A stretch of DNA of 64,000 nucleotides from contig NZ_JACIBY010000009.1 of NCBI RefSeq assembly GCF_014195535.1, forward strand, positions 197,224 through 261,223, read 5' to 3'. The notes beneath the pieces are model-generated. The model had not been told where the DNA came from. It saw only the letters and a list, made by a program, of their open reading frames with translations, and did no database searches. Within the stretch, counting starts at the first letter, position 1, and each line of letters starts with the position of its first letter. This document shows positions 34,316 through 43,567 of the stretch, piece by piece. A program made the translations under genes and the position numbers. Source of the stretch: Runella defluvii (GTDB lineage: Bacteria; Bacteroidota; Bacteroidia; Cytophagales; Spirosomataceae).

Positions 34316-35221
34316 CTACGCTCTAAATTGAGCAGGCGAAATAGAAGTATGGCGCTTAAAGAAATTAGAAAAATGGGCAACTTCTTCAAAACCCAACGAA
34401 TACGCAATTTCCGAAACGTGCCAATCGGTTTGTCGAAGCAAAATTTTAGCTTCTTGCGTCACACGACTACCAATAATCTCCGTCGTCGTTTTTCCTGTGT
34501 TATCTTTTAGCACTTTATTCAAATGATTTACGTGTACCGATAAGCGATCGGCATAATCTTTCGCAGTGCGGAGGCTGAGTTTTTGATGCGGCGTATCAAT
34601 CGGAAATTGTCTTTCCAACAATTCAAGAAACAAAGAAGAAACCCTCGCCGCGGCATTATGCGAAGAATACAGGGCCGTTGCAGGTTGCAATTTTTGTCCA
34701 AAATGAATCAATTCAAGAACATAATTACGGAGTAAATCGTATTTATACGCATAATCAGACACGATTTCGCGGTGCATTTTTTTAAATATTGCCTTGAGCT
34801 CTTCCACATTTTCATCACTCAATTTGAAAATGGGAAAGCCGTCTGGTCGAAAAATTGGCAAGTCATCCAAAGAGACTCCCGTCTTACTTTTGAGCATAAA
34901 GTCGGGAGTAAACACGCAAAAATGGCCGCTTTGATCGGCATCTTGTGGCACATAATGATACGGTATCAAAGGAGTAGCAAAGAGCAACGCATTTTCTTCG
35001 ATGTCAATGACTTTATCGGCATATTCAGCACGGTTTTTCCCAAGGATAAGGCTAATTTTATAATAGGCCCGACGATTGTAGGGCATACTATTTTTTTCAC
35101 GCAGCCCCCTGATAAATTCGTCAATTTCAAATACATTGAAATGCCCGATTTCTTTTTTGAAGCCCTCAGGAAACGGAAGGTGTATCTCATTGTAAAATTC
35201 TTCTACCGATGTGATGCTCAT
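34316..35221 (-). CDS. AraC-family transcriptional regulator, cassette 1
   Basis: 301 residues from the ATG at 35221 (MSITSVEEFYNEIHLPFPEG). This start gives exactly the length of its paralog at 43568 and lies just after a TATATTTG box (35239-35246). The N-terminal half has KEIGHFNVFEIDEF, YKISLILGKNRAEYADKVID and SGHFCVFTPDFM; the C-terminal AraC domain has TAKDYADRLSVHVNHLNKVL and WHVSEIAYSLGFEEVAHFSN, then FFKRHTSISPAQFRA. It likely controls the SDR gene about 100 bp downstream. Confidence 0.9.
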   Translation of the reverse strand: MSITSVEEFYNEIHLPFPEGFKKEIGHFNVFEIDEFIRGLREKNSMPYNRRAYYKISLILGKNRAEYADKVIDIEENALLFATPLIPYHYVPQDADQSGHFCVFTPDFMLKSKTGVSLDDLPIFRPDGFPIFKLSDENVEELKAIFKKMHREIVSDYAYKYDLLRNYVLELIHFGQKLQPATALYSSHNAAARVSSLFLELLERQFPIDTPHQKLSLRTAKDYADRLSVHVNHLNKVLKDNTGKTTTEIIGSRVTQEAKILLRQTDWHVSEIAYSLGFEEVAHFSNFFKRHTSISPAQFRA

Positions 35222-35300
35222 CTTTGTGTTGTAAAATTCAAATATACTCCCGTAAACATTCAAGCAATTAAATCGGTTCAAAAGGGACAAAAGTTGAAAA

Positions 35301-36806
35301 TTATCCCGCATTCTTTACCCTAATCAATTTCCCATTTACCTCGTCCGAAAGCAGGTACAATTTCCCCAACGGGCTTTGTATCACTTTACGGATTCTCAAG
35401 CGGTCATTGACAAACAGTTCTTCGGCACTCTTCACGGTTTCGCCTTCAATCACCAACCGCCACAAACTGCCTTTTGCCAAGCCACCCACGAGTAAGTTTT
35501 GATTCCAAGCGGCAAATTCGCTACCCGCATAAAAATGCAATCCCGTAGGGGCGACAGTTTGAGACCACGACCAAACGGGGTCGGTGTAAACATTTCCCGC
35601 AATGGGCTTTGGGTCAAATTCGGCAAAACGATACTTCCCTGTGGTTTTCATCGGCCAGCCGTAATTAGCCCCTGCCTTGAGCACATTGATTTCATCGCCT
35701 TGGTGCGTTCCGTGCTCACTAAACCAGAGTTGGTTGGTTGTAGGATTTAGGGTGATTCCTTGCGCAGCCCGAATCCCCATGGCGTACAAACCAGCAATGG
35801 CATTTTCTCCAAAAGTAGGGTTGTCGTTAGGAATCGTTCCGTCAGGGTTGATGCGGTATATTTTCCCCCGTTTGTCTTCTTTATTTTGAGCAATGGGAAG
35901 TACAGGCTCATCTTTTTCGTTGAATAGCCGTTCGCCAATGGTAAAATACAATTTCCCTTCGCTACCGAAGGCCATTCCTCCACCATAATGTACACGTTCA
36001 GACGTAAAAGGTTCGGCCACAAAAAGTACTTTTATTTGGCTCAAAAACCCATTTTTTAGCACAGCTCTGACAATTTTGGTGGTTCTACCTTTCGCACTTT
36101 TGGCAGCATAAGACAAGTAGAGGTAGTTATTATTTTTAAAATCAGGATCAAGCAATACCTCAAATTTACCCGTATTATCCCCAAAGCTCCCAAGGCTATC
36201 TTCCAAGTCGGTCGGAAAGCCTTGAAGATTTTTTCGTTCTTTAGTCACTAAATTCAACAGCACCAAATCGCCCTCTTTTTCCGAAATCAGTGCTTCTTCT
36301 TCGGAGATAAAAGCCATGCTCCAAGGGCGTTTTAGTCCTTCCACAATTGTTTCTTTTTCGAGTTGAATGGCGTTTACATCAAAGACTCTGTGCGACTTTC
36401 GAGTAGAAACTTTATCCGCAATCAACCAGCCTTCGTTGGTTTTCATGAGGTTAAAATAATCGGTAAACAGGTCTTTTTCAGTACTGATTTCCACTTTTGC
36501 GCTTCCCATATTGTCGGTTACGTCAATGGTTACAATGCGCGTAGTCAGGTTTTTGGGTCGTGGGTGTGGCCTGAAAAGGCTGAGGTACTGATTTCTTGAA
36601 TAGTTGATAAACTTCCCATCTCGGTAATTTTTCAGGTGGCAAGAAGCGTGCATGGCCTTCCCTACTTTGGTGGTATCGCCAGTTGCCCAGCCATCAAAAT
36701 AGTGCTGAATCGTAGTCTCAATTTGTTGCCTTTCTGAGAGGTTCTCTTGGCAAAACGCCGAGAAGCAACTGATCAATAAACTTAGGAGCAACATTCCTTT
36801 TTTCAT
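35301..36806 (-). CDS. NTF2-like/lumazine-binding domain fused to glucose/sorbosone dehydrogenase
   Basis: 501 residues with a signal peptide (MKKGMLLLSLLISCFSAFCQ). Residues about 25-135 form an NTF2-like (putative lumazine-binding) domain: IETTIQHYFDGWATGDTTKV, FRPHPRPKNLTTRIVTIDVT and YFNLMKTNEGWLIADKVSTR. Residues about 150-500 form a PQQ-type soluble glucose dehydrogenase propeller: LKRPWSMAFISEEEALISEK, HYGGGMAFGSEGKLYFTIGE, RGKIYRINPDGTIPNDNP, GIRAAQGITLNPTTNQLWFS, then EHGTHQGDEINVL and GANYGWP. It probably oxidises an aldose in the periplasm using PQQ. The fusion of these domains is uncommon. Confidence 0.88.
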   Translation of the reverse strand: MKKGMLLLSLLISCFSAFCQENLSERQQIETTIQHYFDGWATGDTTKVGKAMHASCHLKNYRDGKFINYSRNQYLSLFRPHPRPKNLTTRIVTIDVTDNMGSAKVEISTEKDLFTDYFNLMKTNEGWLIADKVSTRKSHRVFDVNAIQLEKETIVEGLKRPWSMAFISEEEALISEKEGDLVLLNLVTKERKNLQGFPTDLEDSLGSFGDNTGKFEVLLDPDFKNNNYLYLSYAAKSAKGRTTKIVRAVLKNGFLSQIKVLFVAEPFTSERVHYGGGMAFGSEGKLYFTIGERLFNEKDEPVLPIAQNKEDKRGKIYRINPDGTIPNDNPTFGENAIAGLYAMGIRAAQGITLNPTTNQLWFSEHGTHQGDEINVLKAGANYGWPMKTTGKYRFAEFDPKPIAGNVYTDPVWSWSQTVAPTGLHFYAGSEFAAWNQNLLVGGLAKGSLWRLVIEGETVKSAEELFVNDRLRIRKVIQSPLGKLYLLSDEVNGKLIRVKNAG

Positions 36807-36915
36807 CGTAAAGTTCTTTTGAGTTTATCAAAATGAAAACGCTTCATTTTGCACCTCAAAAATTCAAGAAACTTTGATGATGAAAGTTCAGGAAGTTAAA
36901 ATCAGTAGTACGGTT

Positions 36916-37977
36916 TTATAAATCTGGAATTCGTTGTTTTTGGTAAGCGCTGGGAGTCAAGCCTTTAATCTTTTTAAAAGCAGCAAAAAAGGTAGATTTA
37001 GCATTAAACCCTACTTCGTCTCCAATGGCATCAATGGTAAGTGGCACGTTCATCGAAAGCATTTTACAGGCTTCTTCAATTCGGTATTCGTTGACAAACA
37101 GGGAGAAGTTTTTTTCCAAGTTGTCGTTTAAAAGCTGCGACAATTGATGCCCCGAAAGGTTAATTTCTTTGGCAAGGTCGTTCAATTTCAGATTGGGGTC
37201 TTTATAAAGCATTTTCTCTTCCATCGCGCGCTTTAGCTTCCCAACCATCAGCTCAACTTCCTGCTCATCCATTTTTTTATCGACGTATTTTTGGGATGAA
37301 AAAGAAGACAAATCGTTTGTTTTCTTACGGTAGAGCAAAATAAATACGACCAGATAAATGATGAGAGAAAAATAAAGCGCCCCAAAGATGTAACTTCCTT
37401 TGATGATATTTAAAATAGCCCAAACGTAGGAGACAAACAATAGCAAAACGCCACCAAAAATGGTTAAAACCCATTTTTCAAAAGCTTTCAGGCTTTCTTT
37501 TTGCCGTATTTTTTTAAGAAGCGGCCAAATTACTCCCCCCGAAAAAATGACGTAAATTCCCCACTGCAAATAAATAAGCGGGATGATGTAATGCCTCCAC
37601 CAGTAAGGAACCGCTTGATAAGGATACACCACTCCGACCACCACAATGACGAAAGCCCAAAAAGCCGTTTGACCTATCCACGATTTGGGCAACTTTTGAA
37701 TTTGTTGAATTTCGGCCCTAATGAAGAAATATAAAAAAGGGCCAATAAAAAAGCAGGCTGTAAGCCCCAGTTGGAGGTATATTTTAGGCAAATTGGCGTC
37801 GAAAAAATACACAACTGATTTCCCAATTCGGAGGCTAAGCACCAACAACAACGCCCCTAATAGGTAATTTGGCAGGTATTTTTTTGTTGTAAAAAAGAAA
37901 AAATAAAGACTCAGAATCAGACCGTTAAACGCCCCTAATGCACTAAAAAAGAATAATACTTTATCTCCAAAGGCCAT
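36916..37977 (-). CDS. Membrane-anchored AraC-type regulator with N-terminal multi-helix sensor
   Basis: 353 residues. Residues 1-215 contain about seven hydrophobic helices (KVLFFFSALGAFNGLILSLY, YLLGALLLVLSLRIGKSVVY, LQLGLTACFFIGPFLYFFIR and further ones). The C-terminal 100 residues are an AraC DNA-binding domain: LKLNDLAKEINLSGHQLSQL and LTIDAIGDEVGFNAKSTFFA, then FKKIKGLTPSAYQK. Such seven-helix AraC proteins are common in Bacteroidota and probably sense a membrane or periplasmic signal. Targets are unknown; it lies between the dehydrogenase fusion and an outer-membrane barrel gene. Confidence 0.9.
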   Translation of the reverse strand: MAFGDKVLFFFSALGAFNGLILSLYFFFFTTKKYLPNYLLGALLLVLSLRIGKSVVYFFDANLPKIYLQLGLTACFFIGPFLYFFIRAEIQQIQKLPKSWIGQTAFWAFVIVVVGVVYPYQAVPYWWRHYIIPLIYLQWGIYVIFSGGVIWPLLKKIRQKESLKAFEKWVLTIFGGVLLLFVSYVWAILNIIKGSYIFGALYFSLIIYLVVFILLYRKKTNDLSSFSSQKYVDKKMDEQEVELMVGKLKRAMEEKMLYKDPNLKLNDLAKEINLSGHQLSQLLNDNLEKNFSLFVNEYRIEEACKMLSMNVPLTIDAIGDEVGFNAKSTFFAAFKKIKGLTPSAYQKQRIPDL

Positions 37978-38058
37978 TTTTCTGAGTAGTTATTCCTAAG
38001 TTAACCCAAGAATTTATGTCTTAAACAAAATAGAAGTTGAATTCTATTTTTCATCCAA

Positions 38059-38089
38059 CAAAACTACACAGAAGCAGTTACTTTTGAAA
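38059..38089 (-). promoter_or_regulatory. Candidate promoter for the membrane AraC gene
   Basis: On the minus strand, a TAGTTTTG -7 box (38059-38066) sits 19 nt after TTTC (38086-38089), a 3/4 match to the -33 box. It would give a leader of about 75 nt for the gene starting at 37977. Confidence 0.3.
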
Positions 38090-38131
38090 AAAGGGCGTGG
38101 ATACTTGTCTTATCTTTTGTTTTCTTAGATT

Positions 38132-40555
38132 TTAAAACCTCTCCCTTTCTTCATCTTTTGCGTCGTACTTCACGCTGCGGGTGTTTTTACCAAAGGTTCG
38201 TGCATAGGTCAATTTGATAACCCGATAAAACACCGTTTCGTCACGCCAATTTGACACCGTATTGATGTCAAACGCAATAGGCGTCATGCCGCCGTTGTGT
38301 GAATGTACACTAAACGAACGAAATACATCGGGTAAAGTAAGCAATAAGGTTCCTTTGTCATTTTTAAGTTTTTTAGCAATTCCTACATTGGCTACTCCAA
38401 AGCCTTTGATTGTATTTGGGCCTTCAAAATAGGGCATATTGTACCATCCCGAAAGCTCGACTTCAACGTTTTTAGGTAAGTTGATTTGTTGTGAAAAATT
38501 GAGATTCTGAAACACATACCGCTTTTCGGCAGGGAATTGACTGTAAGACACCTTATAATCTCGGAGAGACGTGAAGGTATTGAGGGTAACCTTCCACCAT
38601 TTTGCAAGTTGAAAAGGGTAACTCAAAAATAGATTCAGGCTTTTCATGTAATCCAGGTTTTGTGGCGAAGATATGCCTACATCTTTGGTGGCGTTTGAGG
38701 TAATCTGATACCTCAAAATAGGATTCAAATCGTATTGAGCTGAAATACCAAGGCTCAAACCATTTTTTACATACTCGATTTTGAGTATATCAGAAAGCGT
38801 AGGTTTTAGCAATGGATTTCCAGAAAAAATAAAAGTGGGGTCGGTGTAAAACAAATTGGAAATCAAGTCGGTATAGGCAGGGCGACTGATACGGCGACTA
38901 TAATTGAAATTTACCGACGTATTTTGATTAATGGCATAGGTATAAAGCACCGATGGAAAGAATTTTGAAATCTCAAATACTTCCTCTTGATTACTAAAAT
39001 CCCTTTTCCAATATTCATACCGCAACCCCAAAAGAAGATTAGTTTTAGCATTAAGCAAAAATTTGAATTGAGAATATGCCGCCGCAATCCGTTCCAGGCT
39101 TTTGAGTTGGCTTTGCGAGCGTGGATCTATTTCCCAAGTATCGTTCACTTTTCTTTCTACCTTGCTGTCGTTTTCATTTTGTGCAAAACTTGTTTTTATA
39201 CCAAAATCAGCATTGATTTTTTCGCTAAACTGCGTAGTCAAATCAGCTTTAAAAACACCCACATGTATTTTAGAAATACTTTCGCCTCTATTTCCATACG
39301 TAAAAATTGAAAACTGGGGTTTTATCGGCTGTTTTTGTTCATCAAAATATTCCAAAGAAATACCTGCGGGGCTGTTGTTGGAATAATTTATGTAGCTAAA
39401 ATCGGCATTGAATTGTGTTTTAGGCGAAAAAGTCTGTTTTAGATAAAACGACGAGATATTGTTTTGCTTGGTCGTCAAGCCATCTGAAAGCATCGCTACT
39501 TCAAAAAAATCACCCCTTTTTAGCTGGTAAGTGCCTCCATTGTTTACCAAATTATGAGATTTATCAAAACTTCCAACAAAATCTACACCAAGTGTAGTTT
39601 TGGGATTAGGCTGATATTGTGCCGCAAAATTTAGATTATGATTGTTTTGGTATCGACGAGCAATTCCATAAAAAGTATTGTAGGTTTCGCCCAGCATAAA
39701 CGAAGCCCCTGCTGTACCATCACCTGCATATCCAGATTTCCGAACATCATGATTGAACGAATAGGAAGCATTAAGATTTAGCTTTTTAACTCCATGAGAA
39801 ATGCCAATTGTGGTAAGGACTTTCTCTTTATAACCATACCCTGCCGTAGCCGAAAAATTGATTTTCGTCCCCAATAGTTCGTTGTTCTTGAAGATAATAT
39901 TGATAATCCCCGCTCCTCCGTCGGCGTCGTATTGGGCAGTGGGAGAAGTGATAAGTTCAATTTTTTCGATGTTATCGGCCACCGTATTTTCAAGCAACGC
40001 CATCAGTTCTTCCATCGGCATCTGCACCTTTCGGCCATTGAACATGATCGTTACACCGCTTTGTCCGTTCAAGCTAAATTGGTTGTTTCGTCGGTCAGAA
40101 ATCACGCCCGGCAGGCGCTCCAGTACCTGCAAAGCGTTGCTTCCTTTGGTCATCAGGCTACTTTGAACATTGATAATTTTGCCCAACGGCGTGGTTTGAA
40201 CCAGCTCTTTTTTAGTTGAAACCTGTACTTCATTCAGGGTATTTTCTTCTTCCAAAAGTGTCAAATCAGCCAGCGCAATGGTCGATTTGGAAGCATTTAC
40301 TTCAAACGCCTCAGAAAATCGCGTCTGATACCCTACCCCACTGATTTTCAAATAAAAACGCCCCATTTTTGGCAACAAAAGTTGATAGTTTCCCCCTTCA
40401 TTGGTGGTGGTACCTGATACCAAACTGCTGTCGGAGGCAGCCAAAAGCAGCACGTTGACAAACGGAACAGCTTCTCTTTTGGGAGTGATAATTTTGCCTG
40501 TGATTTGCGCAAAGGCGACGTTTGAAAAAAATGCTAAAAACAATAGTGTCCTCAT
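38132..40555 (-). CDS. Outer-membrane beta-barrel receptor with carboxypeptidase-like N-terminal domain
   Basis: I use the ATG at 40555 (807 residues), which opens a signal peptide (MRTLLFLAFFSNVAFAQ); the frame reaches back to 40648 without adding a sensible start. Residues about 18-105 are a CarboxypepD_reg-like domain (ITGKIITPKREAVPFVNVLL), then a plug-like region (ALQVLERLPGVISDRRNNQF, VADNIEKIELITSPTAQYDA, then DGGAGIINIIFK), then a long barrel ending in KLTYARTFGKN. This is the TonB-receptor-related OMP_b-brl_3 type. It is divergent from an ECF sigma-factor fusion gene, a layout that suggests regulation by that protein. Confidence 0.88.
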   Translation of the reverse strand: MRTLLFLAFFSNVAFAQITGKIITPKREAVPFVNVLLLAASDSSLVSGTTTNEGGNYQLLLPKMGRFYLKISGVGYQTRFSEAFEVNASKSTIALADLTLLEEENTLNEVQVSTKKELVQTTPLGKIINVQSSLMTKGSNALQVLERLPGVISDRRNNQFSLNGQSGVTIMFNGRKVQMPMEELMALLENTVADNIEKIELITSPTAQYDADGGAGIINIIFKNNELLGTKINFSATAGYGYKEKVLTTIGISHGVKKLNLNASYSFNHDVRKSGYAGDGTAGASFMLGETYNTFYGIARRYQNNHNLNFAAQYQPNPKTTLGVDFVGSFDKSHNLVNNGGTYQLKRGDFFEVAMLSDGLTTKQNNISSFYLKQTFSPKTQFNADFSYINYSNNSPAGISLEYFDEQKQPIKPQFSIFTYGNRGESISKIHVGVFKADLTTQFSEKINADFGIKTSFAQNENDSKVERKVNDTWEIDPRSQSQLKSLERIAAAYSQFKFLLNAKTNLLLGLRYEYWKRDFSNQEEVFEISKFFPSVLYTYAINQNTSVNFNYSRRISRPAYTDLISNLFYTDPTFIFSGNPLLKPTLSDILKIEYVKNGLSLGISAQYDLNPILRYQITSNATKDVGISSPQNLDYMKSLNLFLSYPFQLAKWWKVTLNTFTSLRDYKVSYSQFPAEKRYVFQNLNFSQQINLPKNVEVELSGWYNMPYFEGPNTIKGFGVANVGIAKKLKNDKGTLLLTLPDVFRSFSVHSHNGGMTPIAFDINTVSNWRDETVFYRVIKLTYARTFGKNTRSVKYDAKDEERERF

Positions 40556-40744
40556 TTTGCTGTTTTTTTCCTCAAAGCAAGTGAGTCTTTTTCTTTCAAC
40601 TAGATACGATTGACGAAGTGCGAGGATTGATTGATGAAATGCAAGCATTAGGGATGTATCTACTTTCGAGCAAGCATCAATTTTTTTAATAAATTTATTT
40701 TTTTCTTTCCTGCCACCATTTCTATTTTTTGCATCATGTAATCT

Positions 40745-42166
40745 ATGGAACAGTCAAATTTGATAGTAGCCTCAAAAACATTTTGGGAAAAAGCCTACCG
40801 CCAAAACATCAACAAATTGATTGGTATAGGCTATCGCTATACGACGGATAGGGAAATAGCCGAAGATTTAGCCCACGATGCCTTTTTGTTGGCTTATGAA
40901 AAAGTGGGTGAGTTTGAAGGAAAAGGACCATTTGAAGCATGGCTACGGCGAATCATGGTGAATCAATGCTTGCAATATTTACGTGGTCAACAAAAACAGA
41001 AATACATAACTGATTATCTGCAACATGAGGTGGAAAATAACGAAGAATCAACGTACGAAGAAAAACAAGACTTCTCAGAAGCAGAACTTTTAGCGGTAAT
41101 TAACCGATTGCCTGAGCATCATAAAATGGTGTTTAATCTTTATGTGATTGATGGCTTTAGCCATGCTCAAATTGCCAAAGAACTTGGTATTAGCGAAGGT
41201 ACTTCAAAATCGCATTTGGCGAGGGCTCGTAAGAGAATCAAGGAGTTACTCAATCAAAAGAAGAAAAAATCAGCCGTTTTATTACTTTTTTGGAATATTG
41301 ATGAACTATATAGAAACCGTTTCGAGTATTTTGAAATCTCAGCTTCCAAAAGTATTTCATTCGATTTATTTACAAATTCCAGTGTTTCTAAACCCCTATT
41401 TAACCCTCAACTCCCTTTTTTTTATACTTATTTGAGTGCCGTGGTTCCCATTTTAAGTATCGGGGTAGCCTACTTGGTTTTTTGGGCAAATTTTGAACAA
41501 AAAGGTTCAATAATTGAAGCAAAAAAAAATAATATTTTAGAAGACACTGCCACCATTTCAGAAAATCGCATCAATAGTCAAAAAGATTCTTTAACTATAA
41601 ATTCAGATTCAATGAAAAATTTAAAATCAATCGGGCTGGTAACAGCCACAGTCGCAAGTTTTGCCGTAAATAGCAATGCACAGACAAAAATTTCTACAAA
41701 CTCCACCGCTAAAATGGAAACAATTGTAGATAAACCACAAACGGTTATTTTGGATAATCCAGTCGGTGTAAATACCGAAAAGCGACAAATGGTTGTTTTG
41801 GATAATCCAGTCGAAATACATACCGACAAACGACAAAAAACTGTTATGGACAATCCTATAAACACCAATATTTCAGGTACTTTTTATGGCGAAAAACTCA
41901 ATTGGTCGTCAGAAAATAACGAGCTGTATTTTGAAGGAAAATCCATTATCAAATTTGGCAAAAATAATACCATTACGAATGGTAGAATAAATTTTCTGGG
42001 TAAGGTATTTTATTTAGTAATAGATGGCAAACCTGCAAAATTGGGTGATATAATAAGTCTAACCAACAAAAAATACAGCCTCAGGTCGTTATCGGCCCAA
42101 ACTGCCCTTGCAAAGTATGGTGATTCGGGTAAAAATGGCGCAATCGAAATAGACATAGCAGAGTAA
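40745..42166 (+). CDS. ECF sigma factor fused to membrane helix and secreted-type C-terminal region
   Basis: 473 residues. Residues about 10-90 are sigma region 2 (IGIGYRYTTDREIAEDLAHD, FEAWLRRIMVNQCLQYLRG); residues about 112-172 are sigma region 4 (LPEHHKMVFNLYVIDGFSHA, then QIAKELGISEGTSKSHLARA). A transmembrane helix follows at about 224-248. At Met290 a second hydrophobic stretch reads MKNLKSIGLVTATVASFAVN, then SNAQ, exactly like a signal peptide. Beyond it are three 20-residue repeats (TVILDNPVGVNTEKRQMV and relatives, 329-374) and a C-terminal domain ending in AKYGDSGKNGAIEIDIAE, a TonB-plug-like motif. A cytoplasmic sigma factor thus appears joined to a periplasmic part, with a possible internal start at 41612. 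Confidence 0.85.
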   Translation: MEQSNLIVASKTFWEKAYRQNINKLIGIGYRYTTDREIAEDLAHDAFLLAYEKVGEFEGKGPFEAWLRRIMVNQCLQYLRGQQKQKYITDYLQHEVENNEESTYEEKQDFSEAELLAVINRLPEHHKMVFNLYVIDGFSHAQIAKELGISEGTSKSHLARARKRIKELLNQKKKKSAVLLLFWNIDELYRNRFEYFEISASKSISFDLFTNSSVSKPLFNPQLPFFYTYLSAVVPILSIGVAYLVFWANFEQKGSIIEAKKNNILEDTATISENRINSQKDSLTINSDSMKNLKSIGLVTATVASFAVNSNAQTKISTNSTAKMETIVDKPQTVILDNPVGVNTEKRQMVVLDNPVEIHTDKRQKTVMDNPINTNISGTFYGEKLNWSSENNELYFEGKSIIKFGKNNTITNGRINFLGKVFYLVIDGKPAKLGDIISLTNKKYSLRSLSAQTALAKYGDSGKNGAIEIDIAE

Positions 42167-42205
42167 AAAAAATTGGGCCTACCGATAATCATCCTGTTTT
42201 AGCAC

Positions 42206-42502
42206 TTAATGGCGGCTTTTAGCCATAAGGAGGTAAATCGCAAAAAATGGAATCAGTTGAAACCAACCGCTCAGTCCAAGGTCATGGCACCGTTTTGCAC
42301 CTTGAGCCAATAAAAACGTAACAATAGGCAGCACGAGTAGGCAAAAAACAGGGATTACAATTTCTTCGGACAGGAGTTTGGTACCGATGGCAAGTGCGGA
42401 GAGGGTTTGAATCAAAAACATACCAATCACAAATACAATCAGGGTAAAGCCAAACTCCTTTTGTCCTATGCGCCCTTCAAAAGAAAAAACATTGTTGAAC
42501 AT
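42206..42502 (-). CDS. DUF805-family membrane protein
   Basis: 98 residues. Starts MFNNVFSFEGRIGQKEFGFT with the family RIGxxEF motif, followed by three or four membrane helices (LIVFVIGMFLIQTLSALAIG, IVIPVFCLLVLPIVTFLLAQ, WFQLIPFFAIYLLMAKS) and the family GAKRCHDLGLSGW motif. Function unknown. A promoter candidate lies at 42542-42575. The flanks of this gene are repeated around a seven-codon relic at 47440-47460. Confidence 0.9.
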   Translation of the reverse strand: MFNNVFSFEGRIGQKEFGFTLIVFVIGMFLIQTLSALAIGTKLLSEEIVIPVFCLLVLPIVTFLLAQGAKRCHDLGLSGWFQLIPFFAIYLLMAKSRH

Positions 42503-42541
42503 CTTCGTTTAAAGTTTAGAGTAAATACCAACGACCTTAGC

Positions 42542-42575
42542 CAAAGTTACTAAGTGTAAATACGGTAAACCCAAA
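42542..42575 (-). promoter_or_regulatory. Candidate promoter for the DUF805 gene
   Basis: On the minus strand, TAACTTTG (42542-42549) matches TAnnTTTG fully; TTTG (42572-42575) lies 22 nt upstream, slightly more than the usual 19-21. The predicted leader is about 33 nt. Confidence 0.35.
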
Positions 42576-42632
42576 AATTAGACAGACGGTCAGAAGGAAG
42601 GATTAGCTACTATTAATCGCCTTTAAAATGCC

Positions 42633-43475
42633 TCAACTGAAATTAGTAGCAGTAGCCAATGTCTCGTGGGCTGCCAAGTCTTTTTGAATGGTGACTAACT
42701 TAGATTTTGCCAACTCATACGCATCTTGTCCCAAAAATAAATGCAAAGGAGCCGTACCGTTTTTAACCACATCAATCAACACTGCGGCTGCTTTATCGGG
42801 GTCGCCAGGTTGGTTTCCGCTGATTTGGGTCTCATGCAATGCCTGAACTTCTCTTGCTTCTTTGTACGCAGCAATCTCATTTATGGGTGTATTGAGCGAT
42901 TCTTTCGACAAAAAACTGGTGCGAAAATAACCTGGATACACCACTGTTGCACTTATGCCAAACGCCTTTGCTTCGGCCGCAAGCGATTCGGTAAAACCTG
43001 CGACGGCAAACTTGGTAGCACAATAAATTCCCCAACCAGGAAAATTGCCCGTAAAGCCCCCAATGGATGAAATATTGAAAATATTACCCGATTGCTGCGC
43101 CCTAAAATGTGGCATAACCGACCGAATTACGTTGAGGGAGCCAAAAACATTTACATCAAAATTTTGACGGGCTTCGGCATCACTTAATTCTTCCAACGTA
43201 CCCAATTGCCCATACCCAGCATTGTTGACCACGACCTCAATTGTCCCCCATTTTGCCACCGTCTCAGCAATGGCATTTGCTACGCTTTGCTCATTGACTA
43301 AATCAACTTGAAGTGGCAAAAATACATCTGAGCCTTCCCCCATTTCCTGCGTTAAGTCTTCCAATTTCCTTGAAGTTGCCGCTACTTTGTAGCCTTCGTT
43401 TACTAGTTTTTTCACCAAACTAAGCCCCAAACCCTTCGATGCGCCTGTTACAAACCAAACTTTTTGTGTGTCCAT
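42633..43475 (-). CDS. SDR-family oxidoreductase, cassette 2
   Basis: 280 residues from the ATG at 43475 (MDTQKVWFVTGASKGLGLSL); the frame runs upstream to 43571 but would overlap the AraC gene. Cofactor motif TGASKGLG, NNAGYGQLG near 85, Ser and Tyr-Lys in NISSIGGFTGNFPGWGIYCA, then TK, and substrate loop GYFRTSFLSKESL. It belongs to the 17-beta-HSD-like classical SDR group common beside AraC regulators. The partner AraC gene is 92 bp upstream on the same strand. Confidence 0.9.
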   Translation of the reverse strand: MDTQKVWFVTGASKGLGLSLVKKLVNEGYKVAATSRKLEDLTQEMGEGSDVFLPLQVDLVNEQSVANAIAETVAKWGTIEVVVNNAGYGQLGTLEELSDAEARQNFDVNVFGSLNVIRSVMPHFRAQQSGNIFNISSIGGFTGNFPGWGIYCATKFAVAGFTESLAAEAKAFGISATVVYPGYFRTSFLSKESLNTPINEIAAYKEAREVQALHETQISGNQPGDPDKAAAVLIDVVKNGTAPLHLFLGQDAYELAKSKLVTIQKDLAAHETLATATNFS

Positions 43476-43567
43476 TTTTTGTTCTGTTTTTCGATTATTT
43501 GATGGCACAAAAGTAGAAGCAAGACGCCCGAGTGAGGTTGTAACAAGCAAACCAATAACTGCAAAAA

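Noticed and set aside
34772..35323. 183-codon plus-strand frame
   Set aside because: Antisense to the AraC gene at 34316-35221, whose paralog confirms the minus-strand reading.
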